A stretch of 64,000 nt of DNA, from positions 372,001 through 436,000 of the forward strand of contig NZ_FOTE01000005.1 in assembly GCF_900114475.1 (NCBI RefSeq). The letters run 5' to 3'. This document shows, one piece after another, positions 1 to 8,546 of the stretch. The translations under genes were made by a program, and so were the position numbers. The DNA is from Paenibacillus sp. 1_12. GTDB taxonomy: Bacteria; Bacillota; Bacilli; Paenibacillales; NBRC-103111. How positions within the stretch are numbered: the first letter of the stretch is position 1; every line of letters starts with the position of its first letter. Under the pieces are notes generated by a model, which saw only the letters and a program-made list of their open reading frames with translations, did no database searches and was not told the origin of the DNA.

Positions 1-260
1 TCGCCCATCGGCCAAAATACCTTGGTAGCCAGAACATAGGATTCACGTGGATAAGCACTTAATATTTTGCCTACCACTTTCTCTGCTTCGCCCCGTTCAT
101 ACGCATTTGCCGTATCGAAAAAATTGATGCCGAGGTCATACGCCTGCTCAATAGATTTGACTGCTTTATCATTTTCCACGTAACCGCCATAGGTCATCCA
201 GCTACCAAGACTGATTTCACTGACTTTCAAACCACTACCGCCTAGTCTACGATATTTCAT
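1..260 (-). CDS. Aldo/keto reductase, N-terminal part (cut by window edge)
   Basis: The 86 visible residues begin with the strand typical of aldo/keto reductases (MKYRRLGGSGLKVSEISLG) and continue into the barrel. Candidate catalytic residues are visible: Asp49 and Tyr54 in DTANAY, and Lys80 in ATKVFW. The family reduces aldehydes and ketones with NADPH in the cytosol. The pattern is closest to the YghZ/voltage-gated-channel-beta-like group, but the substrate cannot be inferred. The ATG at 260 has a clear GGAGGT site about 7 nt upstream. The C-terminal three quarters lie outside the window. Confidence 0.9.
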   Translation of the reverse strand, partial: MKYRRLGGSGLKVSEISLGSWMTYGGYVENDKAVKSIEQAYDLGINFFDTANAYERGEAEKVVGKILSAYPRESYVLATKVFWPMG

Positions 261-390
261 TAATAAATACCTCCATGGAATGAGTTTAAGTTACCTGTCC
301 ATTGTAAGTTAATGTTCGTCCTAAGGTAAGTACTGAAAATTTATTCCTTTAGTAACTTTGTAGTAAGTTATGGATGGAACGTATACAAAA

Positions 391-435
391 ACAAAAACCG
401 TTAATTCCCCATACAGGTAATTTAACGGTTTTTGT
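391..435. terminator. Bidirectional intrinsic terminator
   Basis: A 14-bp perfect stem (ACAAAAACCGTTAA at 391-404 with its complement at 422-435) has a 17-nt loop and A/T-rich flanks on both sides. It lies just past the PilZ stop codon and would end that minus-strand transcript. Confidence 0.8.
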
Positions 436-460
436 TCGAGTTTTTTGCTTGTGAATCTTA

Positions 461-844
461 CTAGGTTGCGATGCTTTGACTTTTGCTTTTGGAATACGAT
501 TTGAGATATTTCATAATGAAGGCATAATCGCCTACGCTTGATTTGACAAATTCGACACCGTAATAGTGGCAATAGGTTGTTGACCGCTGCCAGTTGATAT
601 GGCCCGAAATTTCTATTTGATGATTCAGAAGGGTAAATTTAACAGTGATGTTAATGTCATTATCCGCTGCTTTAAGATTTAAGAAAGACTCGATCTGACA
701 ACCGTTCTGACTTAAGTCAATGAGTCTAGCTCCCACATCTTTGCTGTTAATTTCCATACCATTAATATCATTAATCGTAAATGGAGATTCGATATTCTCA
801 GCAAATTGATAGCGGAGCGGTTCTTTTCTTCGACTTGTTGCCAA
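461..844 (-). CDS. PilZ-domain protein (probable c-di-GMP receptor)
   Basis: A 127-residue soluble protein consisting of a single PilZ-like beta barrel. PilZ domains bind cyclic di-GMP and relay it to motility, adhesion or exopolysaccharide functions. The second motif (DLSQNG, near residues 63-68) fits the canonical D/NxSxxG. The N-terminal basic motif (RRKEPLR, residues 5-11) is only an approximate RxxxR, so ligand binding is plausible but not certain. The start is TTG at 844, about 8 nt after AGAGGTG. It lies downstream of and co-oriented with ileS, 140 nt apart, and is followed by a strong terminator. Confidence 0.75.
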   Translation of the reverse strand: MATSRRKEPLRYQFAENIESPFTINDINGMEINSKDVGARLIDLSQNGCQIESFLNLKAADNDINITVKFTLLNHQIEISGHINWQRSTTYCHYYGVEFVKSSVGDYAFIMKYLKSYSKSKSQSIAT

Positions 845-983
845 ACTAATTCACCTCTTGACATAAGCTAATAGGATCAGTATAACACAATATTTTCCTG
901 ATCATTTTAAAGCTTTAGTCAAGTAGAATTCAAATCGTTATCAATCTCCTTCAGCATAGACTTGTGCTTCTCGCGCCTTTTTG

Positions 984-3900
984 TTACATAGAGACATTCA
1001 ACCCTATTCTCACTGCAGCCTCGGAGATCTGAACCAGCTCCATTTCACTGCTGCTGCCAAAGCTCAGAGAACGCAGCAGCACATGATCCTGGACTAAAGC
1101 TTCGAATTCCTTGATACAATTTTGGGTTTCTTCATCTGCTTCAATGACAAGGTCCACACGTTGATCAATAGGAAGATCATATTTCTTGCGTAGATCCTGG
1201 ACTGCACGGATCAGTTCACGGATCATCCCTTCTTTTTCGAGCTCAATCGTAATCGTAGTATTCAATGAAACGGTCATCTGGTATCCTGTAGCGGATGCAT
1301 AGCCGATTTTTGCCTGCCGTTCAACCAGCATTTCCTGTGTGGAAACTCGGACGACCTCTCCGTTTTCGGCTTGATAATCCACAAAGCCTTCTTGCAATAC
1401 CTTCTTTATTTCTGTTTGCACCATATTTCGCAAGAAAGATTGCAGACCAGATACGAGCTTTCCATACTTCGGCCCTGCCATCTTCAGATTCATTTTCAGA
1501 GCATAATCGGTTAAATCATCATCGTGCTGTTCGATACGAACAGCTTTTACATTCATCTCATCCTTAATGATTTCTTCAAAATCCGCAACTTGCAGCGTCA
1601 GGTCAGTAATTACGATCAATTCCGACAGCGGCTGGCGGTTCTTGATGGCGGTATCATTGCGGATATTGCGTGCCAGCTCCACAATCTGCCGAGTGCGGGC
1701 CATGTTCTCCTCCAGAGGAACATCGATAGCTTCGGGGTCTACTGTAGGGAAATCAGCTAAATGAACACTGCCTTCATCTGCCAGGTTCATATACATTTCA
1801 TCGGCAAGAAACGGGGCAAAGGGGGCGATCAACCTGCTGATCTTCAAAAGCACCTGTCTCATCGTACGGTAAGCTGCACATTTGTCCTCAGTTAGACCAT
1901 GACCCCAAAACCGCTCCCGCGAGCGACGGATATACCAATTGCTGAATTCGTCAACAAGACCTTCGATTGCTTGAGCAGCCGTCATAAAATCAAAGCCTTC
2001 CAAGCTGTCGCTGACCTTAGATATCGTATGGTTAAGCCGGGAAATGATCCATCTATCCAGTAAATGAACAGAATTCACCTTCTGATCTGTGGCATGATCA
2101 TAATGATCGATGGTTGCATACATCACATAAAAAGCATGGGCATTCATCAGTGTATCGATGACTTTTGATTTGGCTGAAGCCACAATATTCCGTGAGAACC
2201 GTTTGCTTAGCCATGGTGCACTATCCGACAGGAGCGCCCAACGGAAAGCATCTGCACCGAATTCCTCGATGATCTCCCAGGGATCAATGACGTTGCCTTT
2301 GCTTTTGGACATTTTCTGACCATTCTCATCAAGAATATGCCCTGTTGCCATTACCGCTTTATAAGGCGCTTTACCCGTGAGCAGCGTAGAGATGGCCAGC
2401 AAGCTATAAAACCAGCCGCGGGTTTGATCGATCCCCTCACAGATGATGTCCGCTGGAAATTGGTCGGCAAAAGCTGCCTCGTTCTCAAACGGATAGTGGT
2501 GCTGGGCAAAGGGCATTGAGCCACTGTCAAACCATACATCGATCACTTCAGACGTACGGACCATTTCACCCGAGCATGCAGAGCAGCTCAACTTTACGTC
2601 ATCGATAAAAGGTTTATGAAGCTCCAGATTATCCGGCAAAGGCTCTACGGATCTCGCGCGCAAATCTTCTACACTTGATGGCGCATGCTCGCTTCCGCAA
2701 TCCTGACAGACCCAAACATTCAGCGGTGTTCCCCAATAACGATTGCGGCTTATATTCCAATCGACCAACTCATCGAGAAATTTGCCAAAGCGTCCTTCCT
2801 TTACATGACCTGGATACCATTCTACGGATCTGTTATTTTCGATCATTTGCTCCTTGACCGCTGTCGTCCGGATGAACCAGCTTTCCATCGCATAATACAA
2901 AAGCGGTGTATGGCAGCGCCAGCAAAAAGGATAGCTGTGCTCATATCTTGCCTTGGCAAACAACAGTCCCCGACTGGACAAATCCTTGACAATATCTACG
3001 TCGCAGTCTTTAACAAACCGTCCGACAAATTGCGGAACCGCTTCGGTATAGCAGCCATTCAAACCAACCACACTCAGCATGCCAACTCCATGCTTCTGCG
3101 CCGCGCGGTAATCGTCCTCCCCATGGGCAGGTGCGATATGGACAATACCAGTGCCGCTGGTATCACTGACAAAATCGGCACCAATCACGACATATCTGGA
3201 TGTATGACCCGCTGCGTTCGGATGATCAGCTGCATCCTGATGCTCTGCTCCATTCGTGTGTGTGCCTGTACGTTGCGGTCCTACCCTTTCGCTTGGATAA
3301 GGCGCTTCATAAGAAAGGCCCACGAATTCATGACCTTTGTGCTCTGACACAAGCTCATACTCTCCCTGTATAACCTGATTAAGTAGACTTTTGGCAAGGA
3401 TAAGCACTTCGCCGTTTTGCTTGACTTTGACATAATCCAGATCCGGATGAACAGCAAGCGCCGTATTGGCCGGCAAGGTCCAAGGTGTTGTGGTCCAGGC
3501 AAGAAAGCTCTCGTCTGAATGATTTCTGAATTTAACGGTTGCGCTGAGATCCTTCACATCCTCGTAGCCCTGCGCCAATTCGTGGGAGCTTAGTGTTGTT
3601 TGGCAGCTTGGGCAATACGGACTGACCCGGTGCCCCTTATTCAGCAGGCCTTCCTTGTGAATATGGGACAAGATGTTCCATACACTTTCGATATAATCGT
3701 TGGATAATGTCATGTACGGAGTATCCATATTGGTCCAGTAACCGATAGATTCCGTCAACTCACGCCATTGCTTTTCATATCGAAAGACGCTTGCTTTACA
3801 TTTCTCAATAAACTTTTCGACGCCATAAGCTTCGATTTCCTGTTTGCCTGAGATTCCGAGCTCCTTTTCCACGCCCAGCTCTACAGGTAAGCCATGGGTA

Positions 3901-4154
3901 TCCCAACCTGCTTTTCGCAAAACCTGATATCCGGTCATCGTCTTATAGCGGCAAATAAAATCTTTAATTACCCTTCCCAGCACATGCCCGATATGCGGCG
4001 CTCCATTCGCTGTTGGCGGCCCTTCGTAGAACACAAACCGCGGCTTCCCTAATCGCTGACTGATGGATCTGGGGAAGGTTTGCTCCTGTACCCATTGCTC
4101 ATATACCCGTTTCTCCCGCTTCGCTGCCTGCTCTTTAACATCAACTGTACGCAT
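984..4154 (-). CDS. ileS: Isoleucyl-tRNA synthetase
   Basis: A 1056-residue class I synthetase that charges tRNA-Ile with isoleucine. The HIGH motif (residues 54-57, in PHIGH) and the KMSKS motif (near residue 612) are both present. The CP1 editing domain lies between them. Length and the opening GPPTANGAPHIGH block fit the longer, eukaryote-like type 2 IleRS, a class associated with mupirocin tolerance; that class call is by resemblance only. Residues about 290-320 form an unusual low-complexity insertion rich in Asn, Ala, His and Gly inside the editing domain. A T-box leader with an ATC specifier lies immediately upstream and confirms the identity. Confidence 0.96.
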   Translation of the reverse strand: MRTVDVKEQAAKREKRVYEQWVQEQTFPRSISQRLGKPRFVFYEGPPTANGAPHIGHVLGRVIKDFICRYKTMTGYQVLRKAGWDTHGLPVELGVEKELGISGKQEIEAYGVEKFIEKCKASVFRYEKQWRELTESIGYWTNMDTPYMTLSNDYIESVWNILSHIHKEGLLNKGHRVSPYCPSCQTTLSSHELAQGYEDVKDLSATVKFRNHSDESFLAWTTTPWTLPANTALAVHPDLDYVKVKQNGEVLILAKSLLNQVIQGEYELVSEHKGHEFVGLSYEAPYPSERVGPQRTGTHTNGAEHQDAADHPNAAGHTSRYVVIGADFVSDTSGTGIVHIAPAHGEDDYRAAQKHGVGMLSVVGLNGCYTEAVPQFVGRFVKDCDVDIVKDLSSRGLLFAKARYEHSYPFCWRCHTPLLYYAMESWFIRTTAVKEQMIENNRSVEWYPGHVKEGRFGKFLDELVDWNISRNRYWGTPLNVWVCQDCGSEHAPSSVEDLRARSVEPLPDNLELHKPFIDDVKLSCSACSGEMVRTSEVIDVWFDSGSMPFAQHHYPFENEAAFADQFPADIICEGIDQTRGWFYSLLAISTLLTGKAPYKAVMATGHILDENGQKMSKSKGNVIDPWEIIEEFGADAFRWALLSDSAPWLSKRFSRNIVASAKSKVIDTLMNAHAFYVMYATIDHYDHATDQKVNSVHLLDRWIISRLNHTISKVSDSLEGFDFMTAAQAIEGLVDEFSNWYIRRSRERFWGHGLTEDKCAAYRTMRQVLLKISRLIAPFAPFLADEMYMNLADEGSVHLADFPTVDPEAIDVPLEENMARTRQIVELARNIRNDTAIKNRQPLSELIVITDLTLQVADFEEIIKDEMNVKAVRIEQHDDDLTDYALKMNLKMAGPKYGKLVSGLQSFLRNMVQTEIKKVLQEGFVDYQAENGEVVRVSTQEMLVERQAKIGYASATGYQMTVSLNTTITIELEKEGMIRELIRAVQDLRKKYDLPIDQRVDLVIEADEETQNCIKEFEALVQDHVLLRSLSFGSSSEMELVQISEAAVRIGLNVSM

Positions 4155-4261
4155 ACGATCGACTCCTTCTGTTTTATAGCGTGTACAAAAAGGGATAATG
4201 TTATAAGAGAAGGGTGTGTCTCCGTTCCCCTAATGAACACGCTCGATGATTAAATTGATTG

Positions 4262-4560
4262 TAGACAAACAAAAAAATCCCGCCCCTGAAAGGGACGAGA
4301 TTGAACTCGCGATACCACCCTAATTCCGTGAAAGGTTCGTCATTCCAACCTTCACAGCACCTCAAACTACGCACCAACATGCGTGGCCCTTGTAACGGCG
4401 GGATCCCGTTAAAGCTTACTGTAACTTCAGCTTTACTTCTCGGAGAGGATTTTCAGCTAATACATGAACATTGGCTTTCAGCACACGGCCAACTCTCTGG
4501 GGAACAAGTGATTAGCATACTCTTTCTCGTTAACGAATTTAAATGATGATGAACTTAATC
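4262..4560 (-). promoter_or_regulatory. T-box riboswitch leader, isoleucine-specific (ileS)
   Basis: Read on the minus strand, the leader carries stem I with an AGTA element, a paired GCTAAT/ATTAGC helix and a GAA element. The ATC specifier codon lies at complement 4448-4450. The T-box sequence AGGGTGGTATCGCGAG is at 4306-4321. A 10-bp terminator stem at 4277-4301 is followed by seven T residues. Uncharged tRNA-Ile should pair with ATC and the T-box bulge and prevent termination, so ileS rises when isoleucine is scarce. The specifier and the downstream gene agree. Confidence 0.93.
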
Positions 4561-4562
4561 TA

Positions 4563-4591
4563 CTTTTACAACATTTTCGGATGATTGTCAA
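4563..4591 (-). promoter_or_regulatory. Candidate promoter for the ileS leader
   Basis: A perfect -35 box TTGACA (complement 4586-4591) is followed after 17 nt by a weaker -10 box TAAAAG (complement 4563-4568). It overlaps the 3' end of the upstream kinase gene and is placed correctly to start the T-box RNA. Confidence 0.5.
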
Positions 4592-6002
4592 TGGGGGGAT
4601 CCGCCGGCTGTACTGGCAGTCGCAACGTAAAGCGGCTTCCTTCTCCTTTCACACTATGCAAACCAAGCGTGCCACCAAGCAGACCTGCAAGTCTTAGGCT
4701 AATCGACAAACCAAGTCCTGTTCCTCCGTATCGGCGCGTAAACGCACCATTTTCCTGTTGAAAAGCCTCAAATATGAGATGCTGCTTGTCCTTATCAATA
4801 CCGATACCCGTGTCCTGAATACTAAATATAATCCAGTCTTCAGACTTTTGAAGTGTATTCGGTCCAGACTGAGAGTCTTTATCCATGTAGATCTGCATCG
4901 TGATTGTGCCCTGATCTGTGAATTTAACCGCATTAATAAGCAAATTACGCAAAATTTGGACTAGCCTTTGAGCATCGGATACAAAGTACGCAGGGACATC
5001 AGCTCGAAGGTCCACCTTAAATGGCAAACTCTTCTGTTCCATAATCGGAACAAATTGGTGTTCGATAAGCTGTACCAATTCATCAACAGAGAACATCTCC
5101 CATACAATTTCCATTTTTCCTGTTTCCATTTTGGAAATATCCAGCATATCATTGATCATCTTCAGAAGCTCGTTGCCAGAGTTATGTATAATATCGCCAT
5201 AGTTGATCTCTTCCTCTGAATAGCTGCTTCTATCCTCCTCTCGAAGCAATTGGGATAGTGCAATGATGCTGTTAAGCGGGGTTTTCAGCTCATGCGACAT
5301 ATTGGCAATAAACTCGGATTTGTATTGGGAGGCCAGCTCCAACTGCTGCGCTTTCTCCTCTAACTCCCTTTTTTGCTTACGCAGGATCAAATTCATCGTT
5401 TTATTCTTCTGCGCGCGCAGCTGTTCCTCATAAAAATCCTTCAAAATGAAAACAAAGAAGGCGTTCACCAAAAGTGCTGCCGGGTAAGTATAAGGAGCTA
5501 TATGATATAGGTAATTTAGTCTGGGCATAGAAGCGAAAGTAGCAATTCCGATCACCTGAAGAGTATTAATGGAGCATATGGAAATCAATGCTTTCTTATT
5601 GTAGCTCCAGGATTTTCTCCGATACAAAGCAACCAGAAAAGCAGCCAGACAGCCGAGCAATAAGATATTAATTGAACCTGTAATCGCCTGAGCCGTAAAC
5701 CCCGAAATGGTATACCTCAATAAAGCAATACCGATACTGATGATCAGAACGAGCCGAGGATCGCGAAAAAAAATCGTACCAAACACGATAGGCAGCGCAC
5801 GCAAATCGAACAATGTCGATCCTTGTCCCTGCAAACCAAAAAACATAGCGAGCCAGCCCGCAAAAATAAAAATGCCGACTAGGACAGCCTGCTTCACCTT
5901 CCATGTTGTATGTTGAAATATATATTTAAAGCATAAATTGAATAAATACGCAGACGTAATCAGGATACTCAAACTAATTAAAAACGCAATTAAATAATCA
6001 AT
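4566..6002 (-). CDS. Orphan membrane histidine kinase with LytS-type 5TM sensor domain
   Basis: The N-terminal third is a multi-span membrane domain of the 5TM-5TMR/LytS type (for example FDLRALPIVFGTIFF and the following helices). A short coiled coil, a HisKA dimerization domain with phospho-acceptor His in NMSHELKTPLNS, and a HATPase domain with N (INAVKF), DTGIGI and GTGLGLSI boxes follow. No response regulator is adjacent. The first conventional start is TTG at 5972, but it has no ribosome binding site. The frame stays open to an ATT at 6002 (residues IDYLIAFLIS), 6 nt after AGGAGGGG. I take ATT as the likely start, giving 478 residues. It runs toward ileS on the same strand. Confidence 0.87.
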   Translation of the reverse strand: MDYLIAFLISLSILITSAYLFNLCFKYIFQHTTWKVKQAVLVGIFIFAGWLAMFFGLQGQGSTLFDLRALPIVFGTIFFRDPRLVLIISIGIALLRYTISGFTAQAITGSINILLLGCLAAFLVALYRRKSWSYNKKALISICSINTLQVIGIATFASMPRLNYLYHIAPYTYPAALLVNAFFVFILKDFYEEQLRAQKNKTMNLILRKQKRELEEKAQQLELASQYKSEFIANMSHELKTPLNSIIALSQLLREEDRSSYSEEEINYGDIIHNSGNELLKMINDMLDISKMETGKMEIVWEMFSVDELVQLIEHQFVPIMEQKSLPFKVDLRADVPAYFVSDAQRLVQILRNLLINAVKFTDQGTITMQIYMDKDSQSGPNTLQKSEDWIIFSIQDTGIGIDKDKQHLIFEAFQQENGAFTRRYGGTGLGLSISLRLAGLLGGTLGLHSVKGEGSRFTLRLPVQPADPPIDNHPKML

Positions 6003-6071
6003 GGTTATCCCCTCCTGCGTCTATTGTACAAGAAATCGAGAATAAGCTCTATCCATAAAAACCTTACACAG

Positions 6072-6097
6072 AAAAAAGCCCCTCTAGATGAGCGGGG
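6072..6097 (-). terminator. Intrinsic terminator upstream of the kinase
   Basis: On the minus strand an imperfect GC-rich hairpin (CCCC and CTC pairing with GAG and GGGG) is followed by a C and six T residues. It would stop minus-strand transcripts coming from the SDR gene before the kinase. Confidence 0.55.
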
Positions 6098-6101
6098 ATG
6101 A

Positions 6102-6269
6102 GCGCAACGCGCTTGGTACGGTAAAATTGCAATTCACAACGATCAAACCGAGCAATTTTATCAGGAGTTGTCGGGTACTATGCTGACGCATCGGCAAATC
6201 GAGCAGCTAGTTCAGCAAACAGAGGGCTGGATTACAGCACTGCAATTAGTATCGCCCAGTTGGGCATAA
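6102..6269 (+). pseudogene. Remnant of a MalT-type LuxR-family regulator
   Basis: An open stretch with no start codon reads EQFYQELSGTMLTHRQIEQL followed by VQQTEGWITALQLVS, then stops. This matches the characteristic segment of the MalT/AcoK ATPase domain, where such proteins read roughly ...TEGWxxGLQLAALSL. Proteins of that family are about 800-900 residues, so only a short internal piece survives. No ribosome binding site or continuing frame is present on either side. The rest of 6003-6361 shows no recognisable gene. Confidence 0.6.
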
Positions 6270-6361
6270 CGCATAAGGTCAAACCCACATTCAATCAAGC
6301 GTATGCCTATATGACGTTAGCCCGTTAGCTAATGGCTGCTGCTGGAAGAGTAAATGTGCTG

Positions 6362-7111
6362 CTAATGAACGTAAATCATCTTTTTGGTCATTCCTCCATC
6401 TACCGTCAAGTTCGTTCCGGTGACAAAGTCATTCTCAGGGTCGGTTAAGTAGAGGCAGGCACGCGCAATATCATCCGGCTTTCCAACTCGTTGCGCCGGA
6501 TGCTGTTCATGATCCTCCTTGCGAAGGCTGCTGTAGTCGCTCGTTTCGATCCAACCGGGATTGATCGCGTTTACCTGGATTCCGTCAGGACCCAGCGACA
6601 CGGCAAGCGCATGCGTCAAAGCATCGATTCCACCTTTGGATGCAGCATATGCCTCTGTATTCGCTTCTGACATCATCGATCTTGTAGAGGAGATATTAAC
6701 GATTGACCCCTTGCCTTGCTTTTTCATGACCTTAGCGGCTTCTCTTGAGCACAGAAAGCACCCGCGTACATTCGTATTCATCACATAATCCCATTCATCC
6801 AGTTCCAGCTCATACGGCGACTTTGTTATGCCAAGACCAGCATTATTAATCAAAACATCAATACGTCCAAATTTCTCTTCGATTTGCTGAAAAGCCGGGG
6901 CAATCGCCTGACCATCGCTAAGCTCCAACTGAATTGCGTACGACTCAGACCCCGATTGCTGCAGCAGATCCTTAGTTTCACACAGCTTCTGCTCATCTTT
7001 ATCCACAAGAACGACACTTGCGTTCTGAGCCGCGTAACTCAAAGCAAGTACCCTTCCGATACCGCCCCCCGCGCCCGTAATGACAACAACTAGATTCTCG
7101 AATTTGCTCAT
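6362..7111 (-). CDS. SDR-family oxidoreductase (glucose-1-dehydrogenase/FabG-like)
   Basis: A 249-residue classical short-chain dehydrogenase. It has the NAD(P) site TGAGGGIG (residues 12-19), the NNAG motif after IDVLI, catalytic Ser in NISSTRS, and YAASK with catalytic Tyr and Lys. PG near IQVNAINPGWI and a C-terminal TGTNLTVDGGMT are typical. An Asp after the second strand (VLVDKD) suggests preference for NAD(H). Substrate is unknown. ATG at 7111 follows GGAGC. The gene is divergent from a second, unrelated-looking SDR at 7377, with the two promoters in a 265-nt gap. Confidence 0.88.
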   Translation of the reverse strand: MSKFENLVVVITGAGGGIGRVLALSYAAQNASVVLVDKDEQKLCETKDLLQQSGSESYAIQLELSDGQAIAPAFQQIEEKFGRIDVLINNAGLGITKSPYELELDEWDYVMNTNVRGCFLCSREAAKVMKKQGKGSIVNISSTRSMMSEANTEAYAASKGGIDALTHALAVSLGPDGIQVNAINPGWIETSDYSSLRKEDHEQHPAQRVGKPDDIARACLYLTDPENDFVTGTNLTVDGGMTKKMIYVH

Positions 7112-7146
7112 TGTAGATGCTCCTCTCAGGTAAATGTTATTCTTGT

Positions 7147-7152
7147 ATTATA
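7147..7152 (-). promoter_or_regulatory. Candidate -10 box for the SDR gene
   Basis: A perfect TATAAT on the minus strand lies about 35 nt upstream of the SDR start. The matching -35 (around TTCATT) is poor, so this is a weak call. Confidence 0.3.
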
Positions 7153-7376
7153 ACTGTAACCCAAAGCAAAATGAACAAGCCTGAGTACTGGTCGATTTCG
7201 ACTCCATATAAGCTGCAGAAGGTTGACCTTGTTTTGGCCTTGGTATATCATTAATTCGTTGTTTAGAAGTGAATGCATACTCTGTGTCCAAGTAGAACAT
7301 ACATATTAAGATGGTAATCAACCTATCCGTTGTCATGTAAGCAATACTAAAACGTTTTGAATGAGGAGCGATAACC

Positions 7377-8096
7377 ATGGAATTGCGCAATAAGAAAGCC
7401 TTGATTACCGGGGCAGGAAAAGGCATCGGAAAAGCGATCGCAATCGCATTAGCCAAAGAAGGTGTTCATCTAGGAATCATTTCTAGAAGTAGTTTAGATC
7501 TGGAAGTTCTTCAGGAAGAATTAACCACAGCCTATGGAGTGGATGTCTACATCGCAACCGCCGATATTGCAATTCAGGCAGAGGTCAATGAAGCTGTAAC
7601 CACTTTGAGCACAAAGCTCGGTTCCGTAGATATCCTTATCAATAATGCGGGAACTGCACAATTCGGCACATTGGTTGATATGGAGCCGGTGCAGTGGGAG
7701 CGTATCATTCAAACGAATCTGATGGGCACGTACTATATGACTCGTGCTGTACTGCCAGCTCTACTTAGCCAAAGCAGCGGCAGCATTATCAATATCGCTT
7801 CAACTGCAGGAGAAAGAGGCTTTGCTACAGGCTCCGCTTACTGCGCTTCCAAGTTCGCCGTTCTTGGAATGACTGAAGCCCTGATGCAGGAGGTTCGCAA
7901 ATCCAATATTCGTGTAACAGCTCTCACTCCAAGCACGGTGAATACAGAATTGGCTGTAAATACCGGGCTAAAAATAGGCGATGAGGATCGTATGATGCAG
8001 CCGGAGGACGTCGCTGAGCTCGTATTGGTTACGTTGAAATTGCCAGATCGCGTCTTTATTAAAACCGCTGGAATCTGGACAACCAACCCGCAATAG
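7377..8096 (+). CDS. SDR-family oxidoreductase, 3-ketoacyl reductase (FabG)-like
   Basis: A 239-residue classical short-chain dehydrogenase. It has TGAGKGIG (residues 10-17) for cofactor, NNAG after VDILI, the Ser in IASTAGE and the YCASK catalytic Tyr and Lys. An Arg-Ser pair after the second strand (ISRSSLD) suggests NADP(H). The C-terminus (KTAGIWTTNPQ) is shorter than in true FabG, and there is no acyl-carrier cluster nearby, so the substrate is open. ATG at 7377 is preceded by GAGGAG. A bidirectional terminator follows. Confidence 0.88.
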   Translation: MELRNKKALITGAGKGIGKAIAIALAKEGVHLGIISRSSLDLEVLQEELTTAYGVDVYIATADIAIQAEVNEAVTTLSTKLGSVDILINNAGTAQFGTLVDMEPVQWERIIQTNLMGTYYMTRAVLPALLSQSSGSIINIASTAGERGFATGSAYCASKFAVLGMTEALMQEVRKSNIRVTALTPSTVNTELAVNTGLKIGDEDRMMQPEDVAELVLVTLKLPDRVFIKTAGIWTTNPQ

Positions 8097-8194
8097 CCTG
8101 CATACGTCATAGATTCCTGGTTCGACTTACAGAGGCAACGTGAACACAGCTTTATGATTAAGCGACTAAGACTGTTTCTATCGCACGCATACAA

Positions 8195-8226
8195 AGAAGA
8201 AGACGCCAAAACTGGCGTCTTTTTTC
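8195..8226. terminator. Bidirectional intrinsic terminator
   Basis: A 7-bp stem AGACGCC/GGCGTCT (8201-8207 with 8214-8220) has a T6 tract on the plus side and a T-rich flank on the minus side. It separates the convergent SDR gene and the zinc-ribbon gene. Confidence 0.85.
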
Positions 8227-8232
8227 ATACGG

Positions 8233-8475
8233 CTAAAGCTGGATCGCCAGATATCCCATAATCAACGTCAATACAGCTAAAATGATTACGATATATATAA
8301 GGTTCCTAACCGATTTTTTGTTTTTCCTTTTAACAGCTTCTACCTGAAGCGCTTTCTGAACAGAGTCGGCAAGCAGATTGAATTTTTCTTCAACCGTATG
8401 GATAACGATTCCTTCACAATGAGAACAAAGTCTCTTAAACTCCGTTTGTTTCAAGCAATGAGGGCACTCGACCAT
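8233..8475 (-). CDS. Small zinc-ribbon, single-span membrane protein
   Basis: An 80-residue protein starting MVECPHCLKQ. Two CxxC knuckles (CPHC at residues 4-7 and CSHC near 18-21) form a probable zinc ribbon. A basic stretch (KRKNKKSVR) and a single C-terminal transmembrane helix (about residues 58-80) follow. The start at 8475 is chosen because AAGGTGGTC lies upstream; a longer frame to 8508 lacks a site. The topology suggests a tail-anchored protein with a cytosolic zinc ribbon. I do not recognise a named family. It is co-oriented with, and downstream of, the PatB-like gene. Confidence 0.72.
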   Translation of the reverse strand: MVECPHCLKQTEFKRLCSHCEGIVIHTVEEKFNLLADSVQKALQVEAVKRKNKKSVRNLIYIVIILAVLTLIMGYLAIQL

Positions 8476-8546
8476 AATTTGTGACCACCTTTTAAAAAGA
8501 GCAGCCAATATGTGGCTGCTCTGCGATTATTTGCATCTTACTTTGC

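Noticed and set aside
2685-3347. 220-codon plus-strand open frame
   Set aside because: Antisense to the conserved ileS coding region; no family features or start signal.
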